Positions 8,212 to 16,874 of a stretch of DNA of 64,000 nt are shown piece by piece; the stretch's first letter is position 1; each line of letters opens with the position of its first letter. The position numbers and the translations under genes were made by a program. The notes under the pieces were generated by a model. It was not told where the DNA came from. It ran no database searches and worked only from the letters and a program-made list of their open reading frames with translations. This stretch comes from Photobacterium chitinilyticum. GTDB lineage: Bacteria; Pseudomonadota; Gammaproteobacteria; Enterobacterales; Vibrionaceae. The stretch lies in contig NZ_RJLM01000002.1 of NCBI RefSeq assembly GCF_004104355.1, positions 487,385-551,384 of the forward strand. The letters run 5' to 3'.

Positions 8212-8635
8212 GTTTGTTGTGTCTGCACTGCTTGCAGTATGTGTTAGCGCCGCAGCATTTGCTGAGGTTACCTCGCTACGCGGCGATCAGGGAATAGGCG
8301 AAGGCAATGAAGTGGTGGCAATTAAGCAAGTGCCGAAAAAACAGGATCGTCTCGCGCTTGACTATGTTAACCAGCCACCGTTGATCCCACACTCCACCGA
8401 TCAGGTACAGCTTAATCCGAGCAACAACGGATGTCTGGAATGTCATGATGTTGACAAGTACCGTAAGTCGGGAGCACCACGTGTCAGCCCAACTCACTAT
8501 ATGGACAGTGATAACAAGGTGCTGGGAGATGTGGCACCGCGTCGTTATTTTTGTTTGCAGTGCCACGTAACTCAGGTCGATGCGACGCCATTGGTTGAAA
8601 ATACCTTTCAGCCTGCCGGTAAATTTGGCCAATAG
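8201..8635 (+). CDS. napB: NapB, di-haem cytochrome c subunit
   Basis: 144 residues from the ATG at 8201 (an upstream in-frame ATG would lie well inside napH). A Sec signal (KFVVSALLAVCVSAAAFA) is followed by a mature protein with two CxxCH haem motifs, CLECH and CLQCH, spaced as in NapB. The segment PPLIPHS before the first motif is also typical. It is the periplasmic electron donor of NapA. It overlaps napH by 11 bases and is followed by napC after eight bases. Confidence 0.95.
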   Translation: MKGKFVVSALLAVCVSAAAFAEVTSLRGDQGIGEGNEVVAIKQVPKKQDRLALDYVNQPPLIPHSTDQVQLNPSNNGCLECHDVDKYRKSGAPRVSPTHYMDSDNKVLGDVAPRRYFCLQCHVTQVDATPLVENTFQPAGKFGQ

Positions 8636-8643
8636 GAGGTTGT

Positions 8644-9240
8644 ATGGGGATTAAGTTACCCGGCTTTATTCAGCGCTTCTGGAAATGGTTCAGGAAACCG
8701 AGTCATTTCGCCATCGGAAGCATACTGACGGTAGGTATTGTGATGGGGATTGTTTTCTGGGGCGGGTTCAATACCGCGATGGAAATGAGTAACCAGGAAG
8801 ACTTTTGTATCAGTTGTCATGAAATGGAGAACAACGTTTACCAGGAATATGTCGGCACCATTCACTACAACAACCGCAGTGGCGTAAGGGCGACCTGCCC
8901 TGACTGTCACGTACCCAAAGAGTGGGTACCGAAAATGGTACGAAAAATCCAGGCCAGCAAAGAGTTGTATGCCAAGGCGTTTGGCATTGTCGACACGCCC
9001 AAGAAGTTTGAAGAGCATCGCTTCGAGATGGCTTCTCGCGAATGGGAGAGGATGAAGGCCAACGATTCGCAGGAATGCCGTAACTGCCATAACTTCGAAT
9101 ATATGGATCTTACCACCCAGAAACCAGTAGCTTCGAAGATCCACAATGAGGCAGAGGATGAAGGAAAAACTTGTATTGACTGCCACAAAGGGATAGCGCA
9201 CCAGCTACCGAAAGATCACAAGATAGAGAAAGCAATCTAA
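8644..9240 (+). CDS. napC: NapC/NirT-family tetra-haem quinol dehydrogenase
   Basis: 198 residues. One N-terminal membrane anchor (residues about 19-40, FAIGSILTVGIVMGIVFWGGF) followed by four haem sites: CISCHEM, CPDCHVP, CRNCHNF and CIDCHKG. This is the NapC layout; the protein oxidises menaquinol and donates to NapB. AGGAGG overlaps the end of napB. It is the last gene of the operon and is followed by a strong terminator at 9260. Having both NapC and NapGH gives the enzyme two possible routes to the quinone pool. Confidence 0.95.
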   Translation: MGIKLPGFIQRFWKWFRKPSHFAIGSILTVGIVMGIVFWGGFNTAMEMSNQEDFCISCHEMENNVYQEYVGTIHYNNRSGVRATCPDCHVPKEWVPKMVRKIQASKELYAKAFGIVDTPKKFEEHRFEMASREWERMKANDSQECRNCHNFEYMDLTTQKPVASKIHNEAEDEGKTCIDCHKGIAHQLPKDHKIEKAI

Positions 9241-9259
9241 TAATATCCTTTACAAAATA

Positions 9260-9293
9260 AATCCCCAATTGAGTAATCAGTTGGGGATTTTTT
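9260..9293. terminator. bidirectional terminator between nap operon and membrane protein
   Basis: Arms AATCCCCAATTGA (9260-9272) and TCAGTTGGGGATT (9277-9289) with loop GTAA pair over 13 positions with one G-T. On the plus strand the stem is followed by a T run; on the minus strand by TTATTTT. It serves the convergent gene as well, whose stop lies inside it. Confidence 0.85.
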
Positions 9294-9777
9294 CACTCTC
9301 CGCCTGCTTATCTTCCAATGCAAAGTAAACCTTGCTGATTGTGATTTCGGCAATAAGAATGGCAAAGATAACAGCAAAGAAGGCTACGACACCATTTAGC
9401 GGTCCGCTAAAAGTGACCTTGTCACCAAATAATATATTGATTGCCTCTAGCATAATAATTTTGGAGCCGACTAAAATAATGTAGGTTGAAAGCCCGCGGT
9501 ATACCTTAGGAGCCAGACCTTCTTTGCTTTTAAAATAATTGGCCAGTCGGTGTTCGGCAGCAATAGAGAGTTTAAGCAGAACTTGTAGCAAGATAGCGGC
9601 AGCCAGAGAAACAGTGAACGATTGTATCGTTACATAACGCCAGAATTCCTCGAACAAGTTCAATACGGTTAGGTCGACCAGTACAGCAAGCGTGTAGCCA
9701 ACAAAGAGTCGTTGTGGAGTATTAAATCCGTAATGGCGCGGTAGGTTATTCCCGGTGCTTTCACTTTGTTCTGCCAT
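9277..9777 (-). CDS. predicted four-helix inner-membrane protein, unknown function
   Basis: 166 residues from the ATG at 9777, which has GGAAG nine bases upstream; a longer frame opens at 9942 but its extra 55 residues are basic and low in hydrophobicity and no ribosome site is visible there. Predicted membrane segments lie at about residues 25-45, 50-72, 98-120 and 128-152, with a charged C-terminal tail. A polar loop with AEHRLANYFKSKEG lies between helices two and three. No family recognised with confidence. It is convergent with the nap operon and shares its terminator. Confidence 0.6.
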   Translation of the reverse strand: MAEQSESTGNNLPRHYGFNTPQRLFVGYTLAVLVDLTVLNLFEEFWRYVTIQSFTVSLAAAILLQVLLKLSIAAEHRLANYFKSKEGLAPKVYRGLSTYIILVGSKIIMLEAINILFGDKVTFSGPLNGVVAFFAVIFAILIAEITISKVYFALEDKQAESEKIPN

Positions 9778-10127
9778 AAGGGCTTCCGAAATGCGCGGTT
9801 TGTGTTGATAAATAAACTTGGCATGGGCTAGCCGCTTTGTCCAATTCAAGCTTTGAGCAATGTAGCGCATCATATGCAAACGTTTGCCTTTGTTGTGGCC
9901 GTTATTTGTGACGGCGGTACCAATTTGTGTGGGTAGGATCAACTTATCCTGTTCATGATTGCGTTATTTTAGGGGCAAATTGGTGCTCTTAAGAGATGAA
10001 TTATTTTCATTAAAGTACTGTTTTTTTGCCCTTGCATTAGAGTAAAAAATCTAAAATATGTTGGCGTTTAAGCTGGTGTGTAACCTCCTCACCCCGTGAT
10101 TGCTTAATTTTATACTAATAAGGTGAT

Positions 10128-11414
10128 GTGCCTGTGAGCCCTAATACGGCCTTTAACGAACAATTATTCATTGAATCCCATTATGGTGTCGTCATTCACC
10201 GCGATTTCAAACCGCTCTATGCGGATGACACTTATGCGCGTTATTTTGGTTATCAAAGCAGTCAGGACATTCTCGCCTTATCGAGCCTATTAGAGCTTAT
10301 TGTTCCCCATGAGCAACAAAATGCGATTCTTGCCTATGAGGAGACAATGACGGGAAAGGCGAGGCCGGGGGTTCGTACTTACAAGAACGTTGATAACGAA
10401 GGCAATGAGCTTGTCGTTCTGACAGTTGATCATGTGATTGATTGGCAAGGGCAAGCTGCCATGCAGGTAACCCTTATTGATTTGAGTCCGCAGGTTGAAA
10501 TTCAACGCCAGCTACTGGCCAGTGAAGAACGTTATCGCGCATTGGTTGATGGGTCGATTCAGGGGATTCTCGTTCACAAAAATTTCAAACCACTCTTTTG
10601 TAATCTGGCATATGCGCAGATGCTAGGATTTGCCGATGAACATGCTTTAATGGCTCAAAACTCACTCTTGCCGTTTATTGCTTCTAATCATCACCTTCAG
10701 GCACATAAAGATAACCACAAGCTATTAATTGGCGAAAAACCGTCGATTAAAAGGGAAGCTCAGAGCATTCGCAGCGATGGCTCGACAGTTTGGCTTAGTT
10801 TATTGTCGAGACCCATTCTATGGGATGGTGAACAGGTGGTGCAGGTTACGGCTATGGATATCACCGAACAACAATTGTTGCGTCAACGGCTTGAGCACCG
10901 TGCCAACTATGACGGATTAACTAATTTGCTTAATCGTCGTGCCGTTATGGAGCTATTGGAAAAGCAATTTTCCCATGACCGAATGTATGCCAATTCTTTG
11001 TGTTGTGTGCTGATTGATTTCGACAACTTTAAATCCATTAATGATCAATATGGCCATCATATTGGTGATGAAGTGCTTAAGCTTTTTGCTGTTAGTTGTA
11101 AAAAAAGTATCAGAAAGAGTGATTTTATCGGCCGCTGGGGAGGCGAGGAATTTGTACTGGTCTTGCCGAATACTGAAATTAGGCAAGCTGTAATAACTGC
11201 CGAGCGGATCTGTGAAAATGTCTCCAAGCTGAGAGTAAAGGCTGAAAATACATCCGTAGGGTTTTCTGTCAGTATGGGCGTGTCCTATTTGTCTTTTGAT
11301 ATTACCAGTGTTGAGCAGCTGCTATCGGCGGCAGACAAAGCGCTATATCAAGCTAAGTATCTGGGCAAAAATCGTGTCGTAGTTGCAACGGAAGATATGA
11401 TCGATAGTGAATAG
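10128..11414 (+). CDS. PAS-PAS-GGDEF diguanylate cyclase
   Basis: 428 residues. Two tandem PAS-like sensor domains (about 10-125 and 135-250, each with a VVIHRDFKPLYAD or ILVHKNFKPLFCN start; the resemblance shows an internal duplication) are joined to a GGDEF domain. The active-site motif is GGEEF near residues 338-342, and the inhibitory I-site RxxD (RKSD) lies exactly five residues before it, so product inhibition is expected. No membrane segment or signal peptide: a cytoplasmic c-di-GMP synthase responding to an internal ligand. The start is a GTG preceded by AAGG; a second GTG two codons on is an alternative. Single gene with its own terminator. Confidence 0.9.
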   Translation: MPVSPNTAFNEQLFIESHYGVVIHRDFKPLYADDTYARYFGYQSSQDILALSSLLELIVPHEQQNAILAYEETMTGKARPGVRTYKNVDNEGNELVVLTVDHVIDWQGQAAMQVTLIDLSPQVEIQRQLLASEERYRALVDGSIQGILVHKNFKPLFCNLAYAQMLGFADEHALMAQNSLLPFIASNHHLQAHKDNHKLLIGEKPSIKREAQSIRSDGSTVWLSLLSRPILWDGEQVVQVTAMDITEQQLLRQRLEHRANYDGLTNLLNRRAVMELLEKQFSHDRMYANSLCCVLIDFDNFKSINDQYGHHIGDEVLKLFAVSCKKSIRKSDFIGRWGGEEFVLVLPNTEIRQAVITAERICENVSKLRVKAENTSVGFSVSMGVSYLSFDITSVEQLLSAADKALYQAKYLGKNRVVVATEDMIDSE

Positions 11415-11444
11415 GCTTATTGCGGTTGAATGCCGCAATAAGCC
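11414..11444. terminator. terminator after the diguanylate cyclase
   Basis: Perfect 12-base arms GGCTTATTGCGG (11414-11425) and CCGCAATAAGCC (11433-11444) with a seven-base loop; the left arm begins in the TAG stop codon. T-tract is weak on both sides. Lies between convergent genes, so it probably ends transcripts from both. Confidence 0.7.
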
Positions 11445-11471
11445 GCTTCATATTATGGGGTACTATTATCT

Positions 11472-13397
11472 CTACGTTTTGCTCTTATGACTTGTTTTTA
11501 GTAGCAGGCCATTGAAGCGGATCATCGACTCTTGTTTGAGCAAATCAAGGAAGCGGTTGAACGCTTCAAGTTGATTCTTTTTGATTTGTTGTTCAGGAAT
11601 TTCAATATCAGTTGTGACGATGAGCTTCTTTGACGGAGTGAGTTCAATCTGTCGACGTAATGAGCCGAAGTTATATTTAAAGTTTAGCACCGGTGGGGTT
11701 CTGGTAATTTTCCAAATACCTTTAGTATCATAGAGATATTCAGTATGAAGCTTCAGTCCGGTGAAGTGTTCATCATAATGCTTGTTCTGAAGGCGCATGG
11801 AATTAAGCTCATCAATTAGCCAGGCATCATTTTCTTCATATTCAAGGTTTGCGCTCGAATCGAGAAACGGCTTGATTTTCGCACGGGAATTGATGACTAG
11901 TTGAGGCGCCATCTCTGACAAGTTAATGACATCAAATTCAGGTTCGGAAAGGCTAGTGACTTTGTCGTGATATTGGTTTGTCAGCCATGTTTCTCTTTCT
12001 TCTTCTGTCCTGGAAAGTAAAATATTTTTCATAGAAGATGCATATTCGCCGATAAACTGCCGTTTTTGATCCTCACTCTGGCCACCATCCCGGTTGAAGG
12101 TAATCTGGGTGCTGGCATTTAGTTGCCAACGATAGAGGCTATTGGCAAGTATTGATGGTTGTTTGCTATTAACGAGAGGCAAAGTGACTGTATTCTGGAT
12201 CCATGATGGTGTGTACAGCCAATAAGTATCTTGATTCGTTGCATCTAGGCAATGTTGTTGACTCTGACGGTCGAAACAAATGACTACGTGATTAAAGTAG
12301 CCGAGGGTTGGAATGAGCAATTCTTCAGGGGCCGAGCGGTCGGTTGCGACTAAAACAGGATAAGAATTGATCCCGATACGCCTTAACAGCTCATTGAGCA
12401 GCATTGATTTGTCTTTACAGTCACCGTAGCGATTTTTAATAACCGATGCGACATCGTGCGGGGTAATAGTATGTCCAAGTTCGGATATCGAGACATAGCG
12501 GATATCCCTGGCAACAAACTCATGAATTTTGCTGATTTTTTCATCAATGCTTGGTGAATCTGCGGTGATTGATTGAACCAGTTCATCGGCACCTGTTGTA
12601 TCTGAGAGTGCCTTGTTCATTGCGTCTTTCGACGTATCAATTACTTGTTGCCAGTTCTGTAACTCGCCGATGGCGATTTGTCCGATATGATCTCGCCAGT
12701 AAATGTTATTGTCATTTTTGAAGGCTGGTATATCCGACCCAGAACAAAGGAGTTGGTTTTCTTCTGCTTTACACATTACATCTGAGCTGTTGGATGACCA
12801 AAAAAGTTGCTTTGATGCTGGCCAGTTGATGGATAAGTTAAACTGATCAGCAGGGTATCCCCATTGTGTAAAGTGGATTTTTGACCAGTCAGATTCTTGT
12901 TTTGAAAGATCACGTATTAATTTATATTCAATGATTGAGAGGCTGCCTCCGGCTAAACCAGGAATCGTCAGAACAACTTTTTTGCTATCGGAGAAAGAAC
13001 GGGAATTATCAGTATCGAGGACCTGAATGACAGAAGGGTCCATCGACTTAACTTCACCAAGGCTATTCATAGAAGCAATGGAGAGCAGTGTTAGGCGCTC
13101 AATTTTTTCATTGTAATAAATGGAATGATCACCGTCATTTTCGACATCTCTGGCGTTTGGATAGAACCAGATTTTTTTTACGTGCTCGGTGACATGATTG
13201 TCTGCAACATGAACATCATTAGCCTGCAAAATCAGAGTGACTTCGTCAGGGAGTTCAGCTTGTTTTTGATAAGTACGAGCGATGTCAAACAGATCTCCAG
13301 ACTCGGTTAGTTGCCAGTCGATCCCTTTTGATGCATGAGCACTGATTATGCAACTGAATCCGATAAGGCTTATACAAAGGCGTAAGAAGACTCTCAT
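11472..13397 (-). CDS. DUF3857 and transglutaminase-like domain protein, secreted
   Basis: 641 residues with a Sec signal peptide (FLRLCISLIGFSCIISAHAS). The N-terminal half is beta-rich and resembles the DUF3857 domain; it is followed by a transglutaminase-like core with the catalytic triad visible as Cys in RYGDCKDKS, His in YFNHVV and Asp in HCLDATN. The C-terminal region resembles the beta domain that follows in such proteins. By family knowledge these are periplasmic or exported proteins of unknown substrate; protein cross-linking or peptidase activity is possible. The ATG overlaps the stop of the upstream membrane protein gene (ATGA), so the two are an operon and probably act together. 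Confidence 0.85.
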   Translation of the reverse strand: MRVFLRLCISLIGFSCIISAHASKGIDWQLTESGDLFDIARTYQKQAELPDEVTLILQANDVHVADNHVTEHVKKIWFYPNARDVENDGDHSIYYNEKIERLTLLSIASMNSLGEVKSMDPSVIQVLDTDNSRSFSDSKKVVLTIPGLAGGSLSIIEYKLIRDLSKQESDWSKIHFTQWGYPADQFNLSINWPASKQLFWSSNSSDVMCKAEENQLLCSGSDIPAFKNDNNIYWRDHIGQIAIGELQNWQQVIDTSKDAMNKALSDTTGADELVQSITADSPSIDEKISKIHEFVARDIRYVSISELGHTITPHDVASVIKNRYGDCKDKSMLLNELLRRIGINSYPVLVATDRSAPEELLIPTLGYFNHVVICFDRQSQQHCLDATNQDTYWLYTPSWIQNTVTLPLVNSKQPSILANSLYRWQLNASTQITFNRDGGQSEDQKRQFIGEYASSMKNILLSRTEEERETWLTNQYHDKVTSLSEPEFDVINLSEMAPQLVINSRAKIKPFLDSSANLEYEENDAWLIDELNSMRLQNKHYDEHFTGLKLHTEYLYDTKGIWKITRTPPVLNFKYNFGSLRRQIELTPSKKLIVTTDIEIPEQQIKKNQLEAFNRFLDLLKQESMIRFNGLLLKTSHKSKT

Positions 13398-14536
13398 AAC
13401 GGTTGGAACTCCTTTGCCATCTGTTTGAATTCAGCTGAAAGTGCTGAATAGGTCAACTTCGGAGTGGAGAGAGTGCCAAATAATTCATAGGTATCGTTAC
13501 CCTTTTCGAATGCAGTGATAGTTTGAAGTACGGGATCTCGCATATATTGGCCTTCGCACATGACATGAATCATGACAGCGAGTTGACCTTGAACAAGGCT
13601 TCTTTCTTCGTGGCATTTGATGTCAGGATATTGGGTTTGAATGAAGGCGATTCTAGAATCAACAATATCGTTCAAAGTGATGGGGGGACTGGTTTTAAAT
13701 ACTAGAAAAAAAGCATCTTCAACACTGCCTGCCAATTCTAGTTCTGCTGTGCCATCTGACAATGAGCCGACTTCTACTTCCCGCCAACCATCGCCATGTA
13801 CAGTTAATTGAAAGTGGTTGTTTGGATCGATATAAGCGGTTTGGTCTGGCAGTGAGCTGATTTCATTTAGCATAAACGGGGAGATCGAAGCGTAAATGAG
13901 TGCACCGAATGTTATAGGGGTAAGCAGGATCACAATCAACCACTCCCAGAACGCATACCCTGATGATTTCCCTTTAAATTCAACATGACTTAACTGCTGT
14001 TTAATGGTGTTAAGCCGTTGACTGAAAAGACTAAATAAGCCAGACCAGAATATCAAGGCGACAAGTGATAACCAGTTCGGTGTTGCGTATTCGGTCGATA
14101 ACCAGAAAAAAGCAGAAACAAGAAAAACAGCAGCAAGCCATAGGTTGAAACGATTGTCCGGATGACGAATATCCGCGTTACCTTCTATCTTGCAGAGGAT
14201 TTTATCGAGTTTTGGAAACGCGAAGGGTTGTACAAATACGAGACTTGGGACAAATAGCCATAACCAGGGTTTTAACGGATGGCCCGAAAGGCGCTTGATC
14301 TCTTTGACACGAACGACCAACCAAAAGTTGGTATAAAAGCCAAATGTGGCGAAATGCAAAAAGAATTCCCACCATGGTGATCGTGGTGCTCTTACAATAA
14401 TACTGCTGACGGGTTGTTCAGCAGATAGTGTTTCTGGGGTTGGTGTCTCAGGAGTGGTGGTCATTTGCGCTTGTCTTGGTTCTGAACTGAGCTCATGGAG
14501 GTGCGTCTCAGGCAATGCAGGTGTTTGCTGGGTCAT
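13394..14536 (-). CDS. integral membrane protein, partner of the transglutaminase-like protein
   Basis: 380 residues. A polar, Thr/Pro/Glu-rich N terminus (1-45) is followed by about six hydrophobic segments between residues 55 and 235 and then a soluble C-terminal domain of about 145 residues that looks beta-rich and probably faces the periplasm (for example LTVHGDGWREVEVGSLSDG). The first membrane region, FLHFATFGFYTNFWLVVRVKE, resembles the DUF4234-type short helical pair, but I am not certain. The four-base overlap with the following gene argues for joint function. No enzymatic motif. Confidence 0.65.
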   Translation of the reverse strand: MTQQTPALPETHLHELSSEPRQAQMTTTPETPTPETLSAEQPVSSIIVRAPRSPWWEFFLHFATFGFYTNFWLVVRVKEIKRLSGHPLKPWLWLFVPSLVFVQPFAFPKLDKILCKIEGNADIRHPDNRFNLWLAAVFLVSAFFWLSTEYATPNWLSLVALIFWSGLFSLFSQRLNTIKQQLSHVEFKGKSSGYAFWEWLIVILLTPITFGALIYASISPFMLNEISSLPDQTAYIDPNNHFQLTVHGDGWREVEVGSLSDGTAELELAGSVEDAFFLVFKTSPPITLNDIVDSRIAFIQTQYPDIKCHEERSLVQGQLAVMIHVMCEGQYMRDPVLQTITAFEKGNDTYELFGTLSTPKLTYSALSAEFKQMAKEFQPL

Positions 14537-14954
14537 TTGTTTGGTTTTGTCGTGAGTTATTAGCTCATCATATGAAATTGGATTCTTTTGGGGTATCGCT
14601 CAGAACCATTGATGTGAAGTCAGTCTACTATTGGTTCTTTATCGGTGAGTATTGAGGTATTGGCTTTATATCCTCTCGACAATTAAAAGGCACAGTTACT
14701 ATTTTAAGTGTCAGGTTATTGACGTGTATATTAATTATTATGTTAATAATGATGCTTCTTCGTTCTGGCATTGTTTGTCATTATTTTGATTATCGTTTAT
14801 GCGCCTAGTTGTATTTAGTGCCTTACCTAGTTAACTCCTTCTAAGAGCATGAAATTGTTCATTTCCTATCGTAAATCACTTAAGTTGCATGTATTATGCA
14901 TGTTATGATTTGTTAATCGACCAGTATTTGTCGTTGATAATAGGGCACGGTGTA
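14537..14954. other. intergenic region between divergent genes
   Basis: About 420 bases, AT-rich in the middle. It must carry both promoters for the divergent membrane protein and chemoreceptor genes. TTGACG at 14719-14724 with AT-rich candidates for a -10 about 18 bases on (14743-14748) is the best plus-strand promoter I can see, but the match is weak. No gene is supported. Confidence 0.4.
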
Positions 14955-16067
14955 ATGGGTGTAGTTTCTTTTCTGTATAAAAAAGTAGCAAAACGTGATG
15001 TGGATAATCACGAGCAATTAAAAGTTGAATTTAACCAATTGCAAGATGAGTTAAAACAACAGCGAGAACTTTCTCTGCGCCAGCAAGCGCAATTACAGGA
15101 AAAGGAACAAGAACTCAAAGGTGTACTTGCTACCCAACAACATTACGAAGTTGAGTTATCGGCGTTATACCAGCGAATGGGAAGAATGCGTAAATCTTTT
15201 CAGTGGCTGGATGAAAACTTGTTGCAAAGTAGCCAGGCTATCGGCACTGCGGTCTCTGTTTCTCATGATGCCAAGGCGCGTATTGAAAAATTGGCGTGTG
15301 AATTGACTGATCTGACTGAACTTCAAGGGCAGCAGATGAGTACTTTCGATGGCTTGAATGCAGAGATCAACAAAACGACAGCTGTGATCAGTGATATTAG
15401 CAAGATAGCCGGGCAGACTAACCTATTGTCATTGAATGCTGCGATTGAAGCTGCCAGGGCTGGCGAACACGGTAGGGGATTTGCCATTGTTGCCAACGAA
15501 GTGCGAGCGTTATCGGGTACAACGGGAGCGTCAGCCAAGGATGCCGATGTCTTCCTGTCCAGCCTTACTCAATGTTCCTCACAGCTTGGCGATTTAAATC
15601 AAACGTTATCCGGCCGAATAGATCAAGTTGCCGGTGATACGGCAACGACTATGGATAATCTAGGTACTCAGCTTGCTCGAATAGGAGAGACTCAAGCTGA
15701 TCTGGAGGCCGCCAACTGGCGCTCTAAGCTCGAACTTGCAATGATCGATGAGACTTTCTTGCGCAGTGATATTATCAAATTTGTCAATAGTCCGGATCAG
15801 CCAGTGCCGCCTTCGGTTATTTCATCACAAGAGTGTGGCATCGGTAAGTGGTATTACTCTGACAATGTCCGCCAGGAGTTTAAAGGGAACCATCTGTTTA
15901 TGTCATTAGAAGTACCGCATAAACGAGTACATGATCATGCCGAGGCCGCTGTTGAGCAAGCCGTTCAAGGCGATGAAAAAGGTGCTCGCGAGCAGATAGC
16001 GCTGATGGAGGAGCAATACCTTATTGTCGAGCAGGCGCTGCTGAAACTAACTGGATCGTTAGACTAG
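14955..16067 (+). CDS. soluble methyl-accepting chemotaxis protein with C-terminal CZB domain
   Basis: 370 residues from the ATG at 14955; an upstream in-frame ATG at 14889 lacks a ribosome site. There is no membrane segment. Residues 10-75 form a charged coiled coil, and 140-200 carry the receptor signalling tip, with [33 protein letters not shown] nearly canonical. The C-terminal ~120 residues match the CZB zinc-binding domain: Cys294 in ECGIGKWY and His322 and His326 in PHKRVHDH are present. The first His ligand of CZB, expected around residue 265, appears replaced by Asp-Glu. Cytoplasmic receptors of this type sense zinc or hypochlorite in other bacteria. Single gene; a good hairpin follows. 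Confidence 0.87.
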   Translation: MGVVSFLYKKVAKRDVDNHEQLKVEFNQLQDELKQQRELSLRQQAQLQEKEQELKGVLATQQHYEVELSALYQRMGRMRKSFQWLDENLLQSSQAIGTAVSVSHDAKARIEKLACELTDLTELQGQQMSTFDGLNAEINKTTAVISDISKIAGQTNLLSLNAAIEAARAGEHGRGFAIVANEVRALSGTTGASAKDADVFLSSLTQCSSQLGDLNQTLSGRIDQVAGDTATTMDNLGTQLARIGETQADLEAANWRSKLELAMIDETFLRSDIIKFVNSPDQPVPPSVISSQECGIGKWYYSDNVRQEFKGNHLFMSLEVPHKRVHDHAEAAVEQAVQGDEKGAREQIALMEEQYLIVEQALLKLTGSLD

Positions 16068-16079
16068 CGGGTAGGGTTG

Positions 16080-16131
16080 TGCGGGTAAGTGAGGTTCCTA
16101 TTCCGTAAGTTCCGTATTTCACTTACCCGCA
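16080..16131. terminator. terminator-like hairpin between chemoreceptor and LysE-type gene
   Basis: Perfect 13-base arms TGCGGGTAAGTGA (16080-16092) and TCACTTACCCGCA (16119-16131) around a 26-base loop, in a convergent gap. Followed on the plus strand by CATATTTTC. Confidence 0.65.
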
Positions 16132-16148
16132 CATATTTTCAAAGAGGT

Positions 16149-16760
16149 TTATTGTGCCAGTGGCAGGCTTGCGCCGAGCAAGGCAAAAATCCCACCGCAG
16201 CCTTGGTTAAACCGTTTGCCGCTACGTTCTAGCCATGGACGGATTTTGTAGGCAACCCGGGCAAGCAGATACTCAACCGAAAATTCAACCACCGCGAATG
16301 TTGCGGCCATTACGACAAACTGTGGAAGCAGTGCCTGCTCGGGTTTAATAAACTGGGGCAGGAAAGCACCGAAAAACAGTAAGACTTTCGGGTTCGAGAT
16401 TGCGGCAAGTCCGCCTTGTCTGAACAGAGCGATATGGCTTTTTTCTGCCTTTCCCTCAATGGGGGTGAGACTGATCGCAGGCGATCGCCAGAGTTGGATC
16501 CCCAGCCAGATCAAGTAAGCCCCACCTAACCATTTAAAGACTGTTAATATTTCCGAGGAAGCCAGTAAAACTGCCCCGATACCAAACATAGACAGTGCTA
16601 TCAGTATAATGAAGCCAAGTACACCTCCACAGATAGTCGCGAGGGTTTTTCGATGGCCGTACATAGCGCCGTGGGTGAGTGCTAACAAACCGTTGGGTCC
16701 TGGAGCAAAAGATAATCCGATAACCGCAATCAGGTATATAAGCCAGGCTTCTAAAGCCAT
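16149..16760 (-). CDS. LysE/RhtB-family amino acid exporter
   Basis: 203 residues with six hydrophobic segments. The signature GLSFAPGPNGLLALTHGAMYG near the N terminus and the central GGAYLIWLGIQLWRS and AISNPKVLLFFGAFLPQFI are characteristic of RhtB-type exporters, which expel amino acids such as threonine, homoserine or lysine. The substrate cannot be told from sequence. Divergent from the GlxA-type regulator at 16875, which may control it. Confidence 0.9.
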   Translation of the reverse strand: MALEAWLIYLIAVIGLSFAPGPNGLLALTHGAMYGHRKTLATICGGVLGFIILIALSMFGIGAVLLASSEILTVFKWLGGAYLIWLGIQLWRSPAISLTPIEGKAEKSHIALFRQGGLAAISNPKVLLFFGAFLPQFIKPEQALLPQFVVMAATFAVVEFSVEYLLARVAYKIRPWLERSGKRFNQGCGGIFALLGASLPLAQ

Positions 16761-16874
16761 AAATGTTCCTATCTCTACGTAGTAGCCTGAAGCAATGCAA
16801 CCAGTATAGGGTGATAGTGCATATAATTTTGGTGCTACTTGGCCCTCTTGCGGTAATATTTAGACATTAAGGTC

